Of a stretch of DNA of 64,000 nt, positions 30,528 through 39,659 are shown piece by piece. How positions within the stretch are numbered: the first letter of the stretch is position 1; each line of letters starts with the position of its first letter. Both the position numbers and the translations under genes were made by a program. The notes below the pieces were generated by a model. It was not told where the DNA came from and did not search any database. It saw only the letters and a program-made list of their open reading frames with translations. Origin of the DNA: Photobacterium sanguinicancri (lineage in GTDB: Bacteria; Pseudomonadota; Gammaproteobacteria; Enterobacterales; Vibrionaceae); the NCBI RefSeq assembly GCF_024346675.1, contig NZ_AP024850.1, positions 3,534,001-3,598,000 on the forward strand, given 5' to 3'.

Positions 30528-31901
30528 TTAGATAACACGAGAGAACTGCTGCTGACGGGCGCGGTCACGCAGGTACTTATCGAAACACATACAAATATTA
30601 CGGATCAATAAGCGCCCTTTTAGCTCAACAAAAATCTGATCATCACTCACGGTAACCAGTTCATCGTTAATGAAGGTTTTCAGCAACGCTAAATCTTCTG
30701 CAAAGTAGCTATCAAAATCGAGATTAAACTCAGCCTCAATGGCTTTTTTGTCTAACTGGAAGTTACAAATTAGCGCTTTAATCACTTCACGACGTAGTAA
30801 ATCATCAGCGTCTAAACCCACGCCTCGCCACAGCGCATGGTGATGATCGTTCACATCCGCATAGTACGCTTTCAACTCTTTTTGGTTCTGCGCATAGCAA
30901 TCACCAATCATCGAAATTGCAGATACGCCAAAGCCTAGCAAGTCACAATCGCCTTGGGTGGTATAGCCCTGGAAATTACGGTGCAAGATACCTTCGCGCT
31001 GTGCCACCGCTAATTCATCATCGGGTAACGCAAAGTGATCCATGCCGATAAACTGGTAGCCCTCACCCGTTAAGGTCGCAATCGTATCTTGCAGCATCGC
31101 CAGTTTTTCTTTCGCCTCGGGTAAATCTTCATCTTTAATTTTACGCTGAGCAGCAAACAAGCTAGGCATGTGTGCGTAGTTAAAGACCGACAGACGCCCC
31201 GGTTTCATTTCGAGTACTTGCTTCAGTGTTTCGGCAAATAATGCTTGGTTTTGTTTTGGCAAACCATAGATCAGATCGAGGTTAGTTGAACGAAAGCCGA
31301 GGTCTGTAGCCCGTTGCACCATGGCAAAAATGAATTCTTCATCTTGCTCACGGTTAACCAGTTTCTGCACTTCTTTATTGAAATCCTGTACACCGATACT
31401 CAGGCGATTAAAGCCTTCGCTACGCAGGTGATCCAGCATATCCAATTCAATTTCGCGCGGGTCAACTTCAATACTGATTTCAGCATCAGCGTCGAAGTTA
31501 AATTGCTCGCGCAAAATGGTCATTAATCGTGTCACTTGCGGCTTAGTCAAAAACGTTGGCGTACCACCACCCCAGTGAAGTTGGCTCACTTGGCGTTGGC
31601 CCATTGTCTTGCCGCGCTGACGGATCTCTTGCTCTAGCACATCAAGGTACTGATCCGCTTTGTGCTGATGACGAGTAATAATTTTATTACAACCGCAGTA
31701 ATAACAAAGCTTATGACAAAATGGAATGTGTACATACAACGACAGTTTACGGTCAGGGTATTGTACGCACGCGCTGTCAAACGCCGCCTCGGTGAAGTCT
31801 TCATGAAACTCCAGTGCGGTTGGGTATGAGGTGTAACGTGGCCCTGAATAGTTATACTTTTCGATCAGTGCCTGATCCCAAATAATCTGCTCGTTCGACA
31901 T
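30528..31901 (-). CDS. hemN: Oxygen-independent coproporphyrinogen III oxidase
   Basis: HemN is a radical-SAM enzyme that decarboxylates coproporphyrinogen III without oxygen in haem synthesis. It has 457 residues, the family length. The iron-sulfur cluster cysteines are C62, C66 and C69 (FCHKLCYYCGC), followed by GGGTPTFL and the HemN C-terminal domain. GGAA precedes the ATG by nine bases. I do not see a proper FNR box (TTGAT-N4-ATCAA) upstream, although anaerobic induction would be expected. Confidence 0.97.
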   Translation of the reverse strand: MSNEQIIWDQALIEKYNYSGPRYTSYPTALEFHEDFTEAAFDSACVQYPDRKLSLYVHIPFCHKLCYYCGCNKIITRHQHKADQYLDVLEQEIRQRGKTMGQRQVSQLHWGGGTPTFLTKPQVTRLMTILREQFNFDADAEISIEVDPREIELDMLDHLRSEGFNRLSIGVQDFNKEVQKLVNREQDEEFIFAMVQRATDLGFRSTNLDLIYGLPKQNQALFAETLKQVLEMKPGRLSVFNYAHMPSLFAAQRKIKDEDLPEAKEKLAMLQDTIATLTGEGYQFIGMDHFALPDDELAVAQREGILHRNFQGYTTQGDCDLLGFGVSAISMIGDCYAQNQKELKAYYADVNDHHHALWRGVGLDADDLLRREVIKALICNFQLDKKAIEAEFNLDFDSYFAEDLALLKTFINDELVTVSDDQIFVELKGRLLIRNICMCFDKYLRDRARQQQFSRVI

Positions 31902-31998
31902 GGCGTAATTCCAATAGTGTAGGGATTTTGTTAATGGCTAAGTGTGCCACAAGTCAGTAAAGATGTAGAACACTTGCGTGTTATAAGAAGAATAAACT

Positions 31999-32029
31999 CC
32001 GCCTTGATCACTGCGTGTTATCAAGGCGG
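31999..32029 (-). terminator. Hairpin downstream of DUF2489 gene
   Basis: CCGCCTTGAT (31999-32008) pairs perfectly with ATCAAGGCGG (32020-32029) around an 11-base loop, five bases after the DUF2489 stop. The T tract on the minus strand is weak (GTTTATTC), so termination efficiency is uncertain. Confidence 0.55.
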
Positions 32030-32034
32030 TGCTT

Positions 32035-32511
32035 TTATTTCGTTGCGAGGATGGCATCAAGCTCGAGTTTAATGCTGTCTTGCAAACGCGCTTCGGCTTT
32101 CATTCGTTCCAAATCTAGCTTCATGCGCTCTTGCTTCTGGAGGATCTTACGAGCCTCACCGCGTGGCATGTCTTTCACCACTTGATAAAGTTCATACATT
32201 GCAGGGTATGAGAGAGCAAAATTAATTGCCTTTTCAGCCTGTAATACTTCCATCAGCTTATACAGTCGAATAGAGACTTCCGACATATCACACTGCGCCT
32301 GTTTACCCGCATCAGCGATAATAAACACGCTTTCCATAATAGTAGCATTTCGCTGTTTGAGCTTTTCCCCTTGCTCGGCTTCAGCCCGAACAAGGAATGC
32401 TTTATGGCGTTGAGTTTGTTGGTACAGTTTAAATAACAAATAGCCTGCATAACACGCGAGTACTGTAACAATACTCCCAGCAAGACCTAACCACAGTGTC
32501 ATATTCTGCAA
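32035..32511 (-). CDS. DUF2489 family membrane protein
   Basis: This is a 158-residue protein with one N-terminal membrane helix (residues about 5-27) and a long charged helical cytoplasmic part (LQKQERMKLDLERMKAEARL), in line with DUF2489. Its role is unknown. It follows yihI by three bases in a compact unit with yihI and a methyltransferase gene, an arrangement typical of Vibrionaceae. Confidence 0.8.
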   Translation of the reverse strand: MQNMTLWLGLAGSIVTVLACYAGYLLFKLYQQTQRHKAFLVRAEAEQGEKLKQRNATIMESVFIIADAGKQAQCDMSEVSIRLYKLMEVLQAEKAINFALSYPAMYELYQVVKDMPRGEARKILQKQERMKLDLERMKAEARLQDSIKLELDAILATK

Positions 32512-32514
32512 GGG

Positions 32515-33051
32515 TTACTCCTTGTCGAAGTCGTCAAAGCCCATGTTTTCAAACTGATCTAATAGGTCGTCGTCAGATTTAGGGCCTTTCGCGACAGGTT
32601 TTACTTCTTCAACAGGCTCTTCATCAAGAAGACCCAGTTGCTTCATCAGTCTTTCGATACGATCAAGTTTGTCATCAACTTGCTTTTGCAAACCAGCACC
32701 TAGTGACTCGCCCGCTTCAATACGGTCAAGTAATACCATTAGCTGTGCATCGTTTTCTAGCATCGCAAGCTCTTGCTCAGCACTTAGACGACGCTCTTTC
32801 TTGCTCTTTGGCTTCGTATCCACAACCAGAGGGACCAATTTTTTGCTGCCTAGACGTGGATCTTTTCCACGGCCATTGCCTTTTTGTTGCTCATCAAGAC
32901 CCGCAGAGTGACGGCTACCTGATTTTAAACCTTTACGCTTTTTATCTTTCTGACGCTTACGAGCATCAAGTTCACTTTGCGAAGCTGTTTTTTCGCGATA
33001 TACCGCAGGGCCTTCACTGCCGACTTTACGGGCTCTTTTCTTACGAGTCAT
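32515..33051 (-). CDS. yihI: Der GTPase-activating protein YihI
   Basis: YihI stimulates the GTPase Der and so influences 50S ribosome assembly. It has 178 residues. The N-terminus is very basic (TRKKRARKVGSEGPAVYREK and KRQKDKKRKGLKSGSRHS), and the C-terminal half is acidic and helical (LDRIERLMKQLGLL). Its start overlaps the methyltransferase stop by one base. As in E. coli it neighbours a Csr-type regulatory RNA gene and engB (yihA). Confidence 0.93.
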   Translation of the reverse strand: MTRKKRARKVGSEGPAVYREKTASQSELDARKRQKDKKRKGLKSGSRHSAGLDEQQKGNGRGKDPRLGSKKLVPLVVDTKPKSKKERRLSAEQELAMLENDAQLMVLLDRIEAGESLGAGLQKQVDDKLDRIERLMKQLGLLDEEPVEEVKPVAKGPKSDDDLLDQFENMGFDDFDKE

Positions 33052-33692
33052 TACTGGGTCTTCCTCAGCAAAATTACATCATTGCCAACAAATTCAACTT
33101 CCAGTCCGTCACGTTGCGCTAAGTAGCGGAACGTCTCACGGCTGAAGAAGCTCACATGGGTTGGGTCGTTTTTATAATACCAATGTGCGAAATCATCAGT
33201 ACTAGGTGCTAGTTTGGTCATAATGCCCAGCCAACCGCCGGTTTTAACCATATTCACTAGCTGCCCCCATTCCTTAGCAGGCGTATTAAAGTGCTCAATT
33301 GCCTCAGTACAGGTAACAAAATCATACTGTTGCCTTAATACTGCAGGTTCATAAGCAAAATAGGGATCATATATCGTCATATTATACCCCATCTCGCTCA
33401 ACATTATGGATAATGTCGGCCCCGGACCACTGCCAAAATCAAGCCCATATAAAGGAGGGGCTGTTAGTTTGGTCACTAAGGGGATAGCTAAACGGTTTAA
33501 AAATTGACGATAACCCTGATCTAAAGGGGTATTTTGGTGTTGTTGATACACCTTTTTTTCTTGCTCTGCAGATAACTGGAAGGCGGGGTCGGCAAAGATC
33601 AATGCACACTGCTGGCACTGAAAATACGGCCTGAGACGATCTTCAAAAAAGACCACAGCCGCAACATTGTGACAAAGTGGACATGCCTGCAT
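33051..33692 (-). CDS. Class I SAM-dependent methyltransferase with N-terminal zinc ribbon
   Basis: This is a 213-residue protein. An N-terminal zinc-ribbon-like pair of CxxC motifs (CPLC near 4-7; CQQC near 26-29) precedes a Rossmann-type methyltransferase core. The SAM motif I is GLDFGSGPGPT, then YDPYF, and FVTCTEAIEHF is the typical post-motif region. The substrate is not identifiable; similar proteins are annotated only as class I methyltransferases. It is the first gene of the methyltransferase-yihI-DUF2489 unit and starts just upstream of the Csr RNA terminator. Confidence 0.82.
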   Translation of the reverse strand: MQACPLCHNVAAVVFFEDRLRPYFQCQQCALIFADPAFQLSAEQEKKVYQQHQNTPLDQGYRQFLNRLAIPLVTKLTAPPLYGLDFGSGPGPTLSIMLSEMGYNMTIYDPYFAYEPAVLRQQYDFVTCTEAIEHFNTPAKEWGQLVNMVKTGGWLGIMTKLAPSTDDFAHWYYKNDPTHVSFFSRETFRYLAQRDGLEVEFVGNDVILLRKTQ

Positions 33693-33749
33693 GATGACTC
33701 CCTCCTCTTAGCAAAGAATGGGCAGAAACATAACAGAAACGCCATAAAG

Positions 33750-34194
33750 AAAAAAGCGACAGGCTTTCGCCTATCGCTCTATGAGTTGCCATCGCTGGCT
33801 AAATTCTGTCTAGTCGTCCATAACCAGTATAAAAACATCCCGGTTCGACAATAATCCTTTTGTTATTGGTGCTTTCCCTGCCAAACATTGTTGTTCTTCA
33901 TCATCCTGATGAATTTTCGCTGTCCTTTACACATCCTGTGTCTTCAGCTCATCCTAAGCTGGCTTTCCTTTTGCGTGTTATCGTCCTGATAACAAATTTC
34001 ACCATCCATGTGGATACACGATTCCTTCATGTATCTGTCTCACGCTTTCGCGTAATCCTTGAGTCCCGTCCTAGGTATCCAATCGCATCCTGCGAATTAT
34101 TTGGTCTCCGAACCAGACAGCCTTGTATCCTTCGAGCTCCTGCTCATGCCAATCAATGGCGCTTCCTGTTCCCTTGCCGCGTTCCTTGTCGACA
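33750..34194 (-). ncRNA. csrB: CsrB/CsrC-family regulatory RNA
   Basis: Read on the minus strand, this 445-base region carries about 20 GGA motifs, many as AGGA or CAGGA in the loops of short hairpins. Examples on the plus strand are TCATCCTGATGA, ACACATCCTGTGT, GTTATCGTCCTGATAAC and TCGCATCCTGCGA. Such RNAs sequester the translational regulator CsrA. The 5' part contains GTCGACAAGGAACG, like the start of E. coli CsrB, just after a TTGTTT-16-TAAAGT promoter. The 3' end is a terminator (stem GCGA-AGGC, T run at 33755-33749). It lies between yihI and engB (yihA), as csrC does in E. coli. The 5' end could be about 30 bases further upstream, from a TATAGT box at 34237. Confidence 0.9.
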
Positions 34195-34421
34195 GGGGTA
34201 ACTTTACGCGAATACCAACACCAAACAAGGCACTATAAAAGAAGGAGTTACTGTAATATTTTTACAACAAACCTAACTCTTTATAAATAAAGAAATTTAC
34301 TTCTATTGGCTTTCATTTATTCAGCTTGAACAACCGCCATGAATGGCCGATCTCGCACACACTAGACAGTCATTCGCATATTTAAGATAACACTCAGAGC
34401 AAATACCGTTCTTTAGATACA

Positions 34422-34447
34422 AAAAAAGCAGCCGAAGCTGCTTTTTT
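34422..34447. terminator. Terminator of the cytochrome c4 gene
   Basis: The stem AAAAAAGCAGC / GCTGCTTTTTT with loop CGAA has T runs on both strands, 16 bases beyond the cytochrome c4 stop. It also insulates the csrB promoter region. Confidence 0.9.
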
Positions 34448-34462
34448 CACACTGGTCATCAA

Positions 34463-35080
34463 TCAGTGTAATCCACCAACATACTGCGATAGCGCGGTAA
34501 TTTCGCCATCACTCAGTTTTGCGGCAACCGCACGCATCATGGTGTTCATATCATTCTGGCGCTGGCCTGCACGGAATTTTTCCAGCTGCAGTTTTACGTA
34601 TTCCGCATTCTGACCTGAAATTTTAGGGAAGCCAGACAAGCTTGTACCATTACCACGTGGGCCATGACACGCCGTACATGCAGCAATACCACGCTCGGCA
34701 TCACCAAAACGGTAAAGTTGTTGACCAATTTCAATCGAAGACTCAGGGGTGGTGCTTTCTGAAATAGGTAAAGATGCATAGTATGCAGCAAGATCTGACA
34801 TATCTTGTTCTGATAACGGCATCGCCATTGCACTCATCACAGGATCGTTACGACCTTGTTGACCACCAGAGGTAATACCTAACTTAAATTCTTTCAGCTG
34901 CTTTTCCAAATAGCCAGGGTGCTGACCAGCAATTTTAGGGTATTGCGCCATAATGCTATTTCCATCTGCACCATGACAAGCTGCACATGTCGCAGCTTTC
35001 GCTTTCCCTGCCTCTGCGTCTCCCTGGGCCCAGGCTGAGCAACTGGCAAGAAGAGACAATATCAATACTAATTTCTTCAT
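34463..35080 (-). CDS. Dihaem cytochrome c4
   Basis: This is a periplasmic electron carrier of 205 residues. The signal peptide spans residues 1 to about 19 (cleavage near SAWA-QGD). It has two cytochrome c domains with haem motifs CAACH and CTACH and distal methionines in the NDPVMSAMA and QNDMNTMM segments. Such proteins pass electrons to cbb3-type oxidases. The frame is open from 35191, but the ATG at 35080, with GGAA upstream, starts the signal peptide. It is divergent from engB. Confidence 0.94.
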   Translation of the reverse strand: MKKLVLILSLLASCSAWAQGDAEAGKAKAATCAACHGADGNSIMAQYPKIAGQHPGYLEKQLKEFKLGITSGGQQGRNDPVMSAMAMPLSEQDMSDLAAYYASLPISESTTPESSIEIGQQLYRFGDAERGIAACTACHGPRGNGTSLSGFPKISGQNAEYVKLQLEKFRAGQRQNDMNTMMRAVAAKLSDGEITALSQYVGGLH

Positions 35081-35236
35081 GACATTCCGTTTATAATTAT
35101 TGAGCTTCCAGTACCACAAGTAATGCTCAGCAACATGGTATACAATCGACCACAAACCGAGCACGGTTAGATATATTTTACACAATTTCACATAAAAGTA
35201 ATCAGTCGACTACATGAAGACTTGACGGAGTTAACA

Positions 35237-35908
35237 GTGAATCAACTTCTCAACTATAGAAATACACGTTTTATCACAAGTGCACCTGATATTCGCCACT
35301 TGCCTACTGACGCTGGTGCTGAAATCGCATTTGCTGGTCGCTCGAATGCTGGTAAGTCAAGCGCACTTAACCGTCTGACTGACCAGAAAGGTTTAGCGCG
35401 TACGTCTAAAACTCCAGGTCGTACTCAGCTGATCAATATGTTTGAAGTCACGCCGGGTTGTAACCTGATCGATTTACCAGGCTACGGCTTTGCACAAGTA
35501 CCGCTTGAACTTAAAAAGAAGTGGCAACGTGCATTAGGTGAATACCTGCAAAAACGTGAATGTTTACAAGGCTTAGTGGTGTTGATGGATATCCGTCACC
35601 CAATGAAAGATCTCGACCAACAAATGATTTTGTGGGCTGTCGAGAGCCGCCTACCAGTGCTTGTTTTGTTAACAAAAGCAGACAAACTGAAAAGCGGTGC
35701 GCGTAAGCAGCAACTGATGAAAACCCGTAAAGACTCATTAGCCTTTGGTGGCGATGTTCAAGTCGAGTTTTTCTCATCATTGAAAGGCTTAGGTGTTGAT
35801 CAAGTACGTGCAAAACTAACTGAATGGTTTACGCCGGAACTAGAGCGCCAACAAGCATTTTTAGCAGAAGATGACGCAGAACAAATCAGCGAGAACACGG
35901 ACGATTAA
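35237..35908 (+). CDS. engB: Ribosome biogenesis GTPase EngB (YihA/YsxC)
   Basis: EngB is a small essential GTPase that acts in late 50S subunit assembly. G1 is [10 protein letters not shown]2 is in KTPGRTQ, G3 is DLPGYG and G4 is TKAD. It has 223 residues from the GTG at 35237, which is six bases after CGGAG; the frame also offers a TTG at 35222 upstream of the ribosome site. It lies between polA-spf and the cytochrome c4 gene, as in other gammaproteobacteria. Confidence 0.96.
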   Translation: MNQLLNYRNTRFITSAPDIRHLPTDAGAEIAFAGRSNAGKSSALNRLTDQKGLARTSKTPGRTQLINMFEVTPGCNLIDLPGYGFAQVPLELKKKWQRALGEYLQKRECLQGLVVLMDIRHPMKDLDQQMILWAVESRLPVLVLLTKADKLKSGARKQQLMKTRKDSLAFGGDVQVEFFSSLKGLGVDQVRAKLTEWFTPELERQQAFLAEDDAEQISENTDD

Positions 35909-35929
35909 TTCAACGTGTACTGCTATTTA

Positions 35930-35976
35930 TTGCTCTAAGGACAGAGCAATAAAAATTCCCCACCAGCATGGTGGGG
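35930..35976. terminator. Two hairpins after engB
   Basis: TTGCTCT / AGAGCAA (35930-35949) is followed by CCCCACCA / TGGTGGGG with loop GCA (35958-35976). The second has a T-rich tail on the minus strand (AATTTTTATT) and none directly on plus. It would therefore stop minus-strand transcription better than engB transcription. Confidence 0.55.
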
Positions 35977-36245
35977 CAACGGGAGAGAAATAGGAGGTTT
36001 TTTTATTTTTATCCAAAAAGGATCAATGATTTCCCCCCCCAACGCAAGTTTTTTGTCCTACCTTTGTTGATATTTCCAACAGCTATACCTCAGGCTTTAT
36101 CACTAGTCTACAGCCAAAACATCACCTTTTAGTGACTTGACCGACAAAACCCTTTCAGTTGTTTTTTATTACAAATTAAGCAAACTGAAAACAAGTCACT
36201 CGGCATACCCAAGTGAAATTTTATTACATAACTCAAATTTCAGGC
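35977..36245. other. Spacer with a nested inverted repeat
   Basis: There is no gene here. The notable structure is AGTGACTTG (36131-36139) pairing with CAAGTCACT (36192-36200). Inside it, TTTCAGTT (from 36153) pairs with AACTGAAA, giving a two-step stem with an asymmetric internal loop over about 70 bases. There is no T run on either side and no reading frame. Its role is unknown. Confidence 0.5.
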
Positions 36246-36344
36246 AAAAAAAAGCCACCGCTAAAATGTGGGTGGCTATTTCATGTCTTTGTAAACAAAG
36301 CGACAAATGATCGCATTGCTTAATACAAATATGAACAAGAAGCT
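36246..36344 (-). ncRNA. Candidate small RNA between engB and spf
   Basis: A perfect TATAAT box on the minus strand (36356-36351) would start a transcript near 36344. About 70 bases later a stem AGCCACC / GGTGGCT with an 8-T tail (36277-36246) would end it, giving roughly 100 bases. No reading frame is visible. The -35 region is poor. From memory, a second conserved Vibrionaceae small RNA near spf has been reported in Aliivibrio salmonicida (VSsrna24). Whether this is its homologue cannot be decided here. Confidence 0.55.
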
Positions 36345-36603
36345 GGGGCTATTATACCGTATCAATCTTTAAATTAAAGTAATTGCTCTAATTTTTATTC
36401 GAATGCACTGCAACTAAGTTTTTATATGTAACTGCGCTCATATTGAAGGTGCGATTAAAGTGTTCTTATCCAAAAGTGTATTAATAGAGTGAGTGACTGA
36501 TACCGCTGGCTTGAAAGCAGACGTAAGGCTGTTTAGGTAATAAAGAAAAGGAATGAGGAAAAAAGAAGGATGTAGGTGATAACATCAATTTTAGTTGGCC
36601 CAA
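36345..36603. other. AT-rich spacer between the candidate small RNA and spf
   Basis: Apart from the TATAAT box at its left end, I see no gene, strong hairpin or repeat here. It may hold upstream elements for the candidate small RNA. Confidence 0.4.
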
Positions 36604-36706
36604 TAAAAAACGCCCCGGTCAAAAGACCAGGGCGGCTGAATCAGCCAAATCCAATAACGTGAAACAAAAGGTCTGAAAGATAGAACATCTTACCTCTGTA
36701 CCCTAC
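36604..36706 (-). ncRNA. spf: Spot 42 small RNA
   Basis: Spot 42 is an Hfq-dependent RNA that represses catabolic genes when glucose is present. The minus strand begins GTAGGGTACAGAGGTAAGAT, identical to the E. coli 5' end. It continues with TTCTATCTTTCAGACC and GGATTTGGCTGA, which are also conserved. It ends in the terminator GCCCTGGTC / GACCGGGGC with a T run at 36610-36605. Length is about 103 bases (E. coli 109). A TACAGT box seven bases upstream of the start matches the known -10. It lies directly upstream of polA's 3' end, the usual place. Confidence 0.97.
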
Positions 36707-36881
36707 GTTGCTAACTGTATAACAAACGCTCAGGTAATGAAAGTATATTTCGTTATTTTTTTTCACATATTTGTAATTTGCTTTTACATATAATTGTCAT
36801 TAGCCGCTTAATTCACATAAAAAAATAGCCAGCTAAGGCTGACTATTCGTCTTCTTTCTCAATAAATAGAGTGTTGAGCCC

Positions 36882-39659
36882 TTAGTGGGCTTGATCCCAG
36901 TTATCCCCAGAATCAGCGTCAGCAACAAGAGGAACATCCAATTGTGCCGCCGCTTCCATCAAACGCTGTACCTCTGCAGTTACAGCATCTAAATGCTCAT
37001 TCTGTACTTCAAATACAAGTTCATCGTGCACTTGCATGAGTAGACGAACTTGACCTTCAGGTTGCTGTTGGACCCACTCATCAACCAACACCATTGCACG
37101 CTTAATAATATCAGCCGCGGTACCTTGCATCGGCGCATTTATAGCAGCTCGTTCTGCTGCTTTACGACGAATACCGTTACGTGATTTGATATCAGGCAGG
37201 TGCAAACGACGACCAAATAAGGTTTCAACAAAGCCCTGCTCGCTCGCGGTATTACGGGTGCTTTCCATATATTCCAGCACACCAGGGTAACGTTCAAAGT
37301 ACAGATCCATATACTCTTGCGCTTCGTTACGCCCCATGCCCAGTTGTTTCGCTAAACCAAATGCACTCATGCCATAGATCAAACCGAAGTTGATCGCTTT
37401 AGCACGACGACGCTGCTCGGTTGATACCGAGTCAATCGGCAAGCCAAGGATCTCAGCCGCTGTTGCAGCATGAATATCTTTACCCGTGCGGAACGCCTCA
37501 AGCAATGCTTCATCACCCGACAAATGCGCCATAATACGTAATTCGATTTGCGAGTAATCGACCGCCAGTACTTTGTATCCCGTTGGGGCTATAAACGCTT
37601 GGCGAATTCGACGGCCTTCAGCATTACGAATAGGGATATTCTGTAAATTTGGATCGCTTGACGACAAGCGCCCAGTCGCTGTTACCGCTTGATGGTACGA
37701 GGTATGTACTCGCCCAGTAGCCGGATTCACCATTTTCGGCAGTTTATCGGTGTACGTTGACTTCAACTTCGACAAACTACGGTATTCCAAAATTAATTTG
37801 GGTAATGGGTAATCAAGCGCCAATTCTTGCAGCACTTCTTCATTAGTAGAAGCCGCACCAGACGGTGTTTTCTTCAAGATAGGTAAACCCATCTTTTCAA
37901 ACAAAATAGCTTGCAGTTGCTTCGGTGAACTTAAGTTAAATTCTTGCTCTGCAATTTCATACGCTTGCTGTTGGAGTTCGTCTAAGCGCACGGCTAATTC
38001 TGACGATTGTGCGCCCATTAGCATGCTGTCAATCAACACACCGGTACGTTCAATACGCGAGAGAACAGGCACCAGTGGCATTTCAATCTCTTCAAATACA
38101 GATTTTAATTTCTCGTCTGCATTCACTTTGGCAATCAGTACGTTATGAAGGCGTAAAGTAATATCCGCATCTTCCGCCGCATAAGGGCCAGCTTGTTCTA
38201 GATCGATTTGATTAAACGTCAGCTGCTTTTTGCCTTTACCTGCGATATCTTCAAAGCTAATTGTTTTATGCTCTAGGTAACGCAGCGACAGGCTATCCAT
38301 ATCATGGCGGCCAACCACGCTATTGAACACGTACGACTCCAGCATGGTATCAAACACAATACCCTGCATATCAATATCGTATCGCGCCAAAATGCTGGCA
38401 TCAAACTTCAGATTTTGACCCACTTTCGCTTTGGTTGCATCTTCAAGTAATGGTTTTAGCTGTGCTAATACCCAATCTCGATCCAATTGTGCTGGAGCAT
38501 CAAGGTAATCATGCGCGACAGGTACGTATGCCGCTTTCCCTTCTTCAACCGCAAATGACACACCAATCAAGTTAGCGGTCATGTAATCTAGGCCGTCCGT
38601 TTCGGTATCAAACGCGACAACCTCTGCGGTATTCAGTTGCTCAAGCCAAGCGCTAAAGCTGGCTTCATCTAATACGGTTTCGTAACCGCTGCGATCAATG
38701 ACTGGCGCAACAATTTTAGGCTCATCCGTTGCGCTACCACCAACAACGCGTTCATCGGCCACGATTTTACCATCGCTACCATCAAGCATTTCGCTCAACC
38801 AACGACGGAACTGTAATTTACCAAAGAGTTTGGTCAGCTCATCGGTATCTGGGGTGGTTTTAACCAACTCATGCGGTGCCATCTCAAGCTCAACATCCAG
38901 CTTGATCGTTGCCAGTTGGTACGACATATATGCCGCATCTTTGTTATCTTCCAGCTTTTTAGGCATGGTTTTCGAACCACGGAAACCTAAGGCTGGAATC
39001 GCATCAAGATTGTCATACAGCGCATCTAAACTACCAATACCTGTTAGCAAGGCTTTCGCTGTCTTTTCACCCACACCCGGTACACCCGGAATGTTATCAA
39101 CTTTATCGCCCATCAAGGCTAAATAGTCGATGATCAGTTCGGGACCAATACCAAACTTCTCTACTACGCCAGCAGGATCCATCACCACATCTGTCATGGT
39201 ATTGATCAGAGTGACATTCTCATCCACTAGCTGCGCCATATCCTTATCACCCGTACTGATCAGTACAGGCATCCCCGCCTGTGATGCTTGGCTTGCTAAC
39301 GTACCAATCACATCATCGGCTTCCACCCCTGAAATCGAGATCAAGGGTAAACCCATTGCTTTAATTACAGCGTGAAGTGGTTCAATTTGACCACGAAGAT
39401 CGTCCGGCATTGGTGGACGATTCGCTTTGTATTCCGGATACATATCATCACGGAAAGTCTTGCCTTTCGCATCGAAAATGACCGCAATATGTTCAGTTGA
39501 GAACTGGCGCAACATACTGCGCAGCATGTTCACAACACCATATACCGCTCCTGTTGGTTCTCCATCAGAATTGGTGAAGTTAGGTGCAGCATGGTAAGCA
39601 CGGTAAAGATAAGATGATCCATCGATCAAAATAAGCGGGTTATCTGGAATAGTAGCCAT
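36882..39659 (-). CDS. polA: DNA polymerase I
   Basis: Pol I removes primers and fills gaps. It has 925 residues and three domains. The first is a 5'-nuclease (about 1-290; [27 protein letters not shown]). The second is a 3'-5' exonuclease (about 330-520; [10 protein letters not shown] keeps the metal-binding Asp and Glu, so proofreading should be active). The third is the polymerase, with motif [13 protein letters not shown], motif [14 protein letters not shown] and motif [10 protein letters not shown]. The ATG at 39659 is preferred; the frame extends 14 codons further without a ribosome site. It is divergent from elbB. Confidence 0.97.
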   Translation of the reverse strand: MATIPDNPLILIDGSSYLYRAYHAAPNFTNSDGEPTGAVYGVVNMLRSMLRQFSTEHIAVIFDAKGKTFRDDMYPEYKANRPPMPDDLRGQIEPLHAVIKAMGLPLISISGVEADDVIGTLASQASQAGMPVLISTGDKDMAQLVDENVTLINTMTDVVMDPAGVVEKFGIGPELIIDYLALMGDKVDNIPGVPGVGEKTAKALLTGIGSLDALYDNLDAIPALGFRGSKTMPKKLEDNKDAAYMSYQLATIKLDVELEMAPHELVKTTPDTDELTKLFGKLQFRRWLSEMLDGSDGKIVADERVVGGSATDEPKIVAPVIDRSGYETVLDEASFSAWLEQLNTAEVVAFDTETDGLDYMTANLIGVSFAVEEGKAAYVPVAHDYLDAPAQLDRDWVLAQLKPLLEDATKAKVGQNLKFDASILARYDIDMQGIVFDTMLESYVFNSVVGRHDMDSLSLRYLEHKTISFEDIAGKGKKQLTFNQIDLEQAGPYAAEDADITLRLHNVLIAKVNADEKLKSVFEEIEMPLVPVLSRIERTGVLIDSMLMGAQSSELAVRLDELQQQAYEIAEQEFNLSSPKQLQAILFEKMGLPILKKTPSGAASTNEEVLQELALDYPLPKLILEYRSLSKLKSTYTDKLPKMVNPATGRVHTSYHQAVTATGRLSSSDPNLQNIPIRNAEGRRIRQAFIAPTGYKVLAVDYSQIELRIMAHLSGDEALLEAFRTGKDIHAATAAEILGLPIDSVSTEQRRRAKAINFGLIYGMSAFGLAKQLGMGRNEAQEYMDLYFERYPGVLEYMESTRNTASEQGFVETLFGRRLHLPDIKSRNGIRRKAAERAAINAPMQGTAADIIKRAMVLVDEWVQQQPEGQVRLLMQVHDELVFEVQNEHLDAVTAEVQRLMEAAAQLDVPLVADADSGDNWDQAH

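Noticed and set aside
31996..32032. FNR box for hemN
   Set aside because: TTGAT and ATCAA halves are 11 bases apart instead of four and form a perfect hairpin right after the DUF2489 stop, which fits a terminator better. It also lies about 100 bases upstream of the hemN start.
33860..34201. Plus-strand ORF of 113 codons
   Set aside because: It lies wholly inside the Csr-type RNA; its composition comes from repeated TCCT hairpin loops and it has no ribosome site.
36043..36052. Homopolymer C run as a phase-variable tract
   Set aside because: The run is short and lies in non-coding sequence without a nearby promoter or gene start to modulate.
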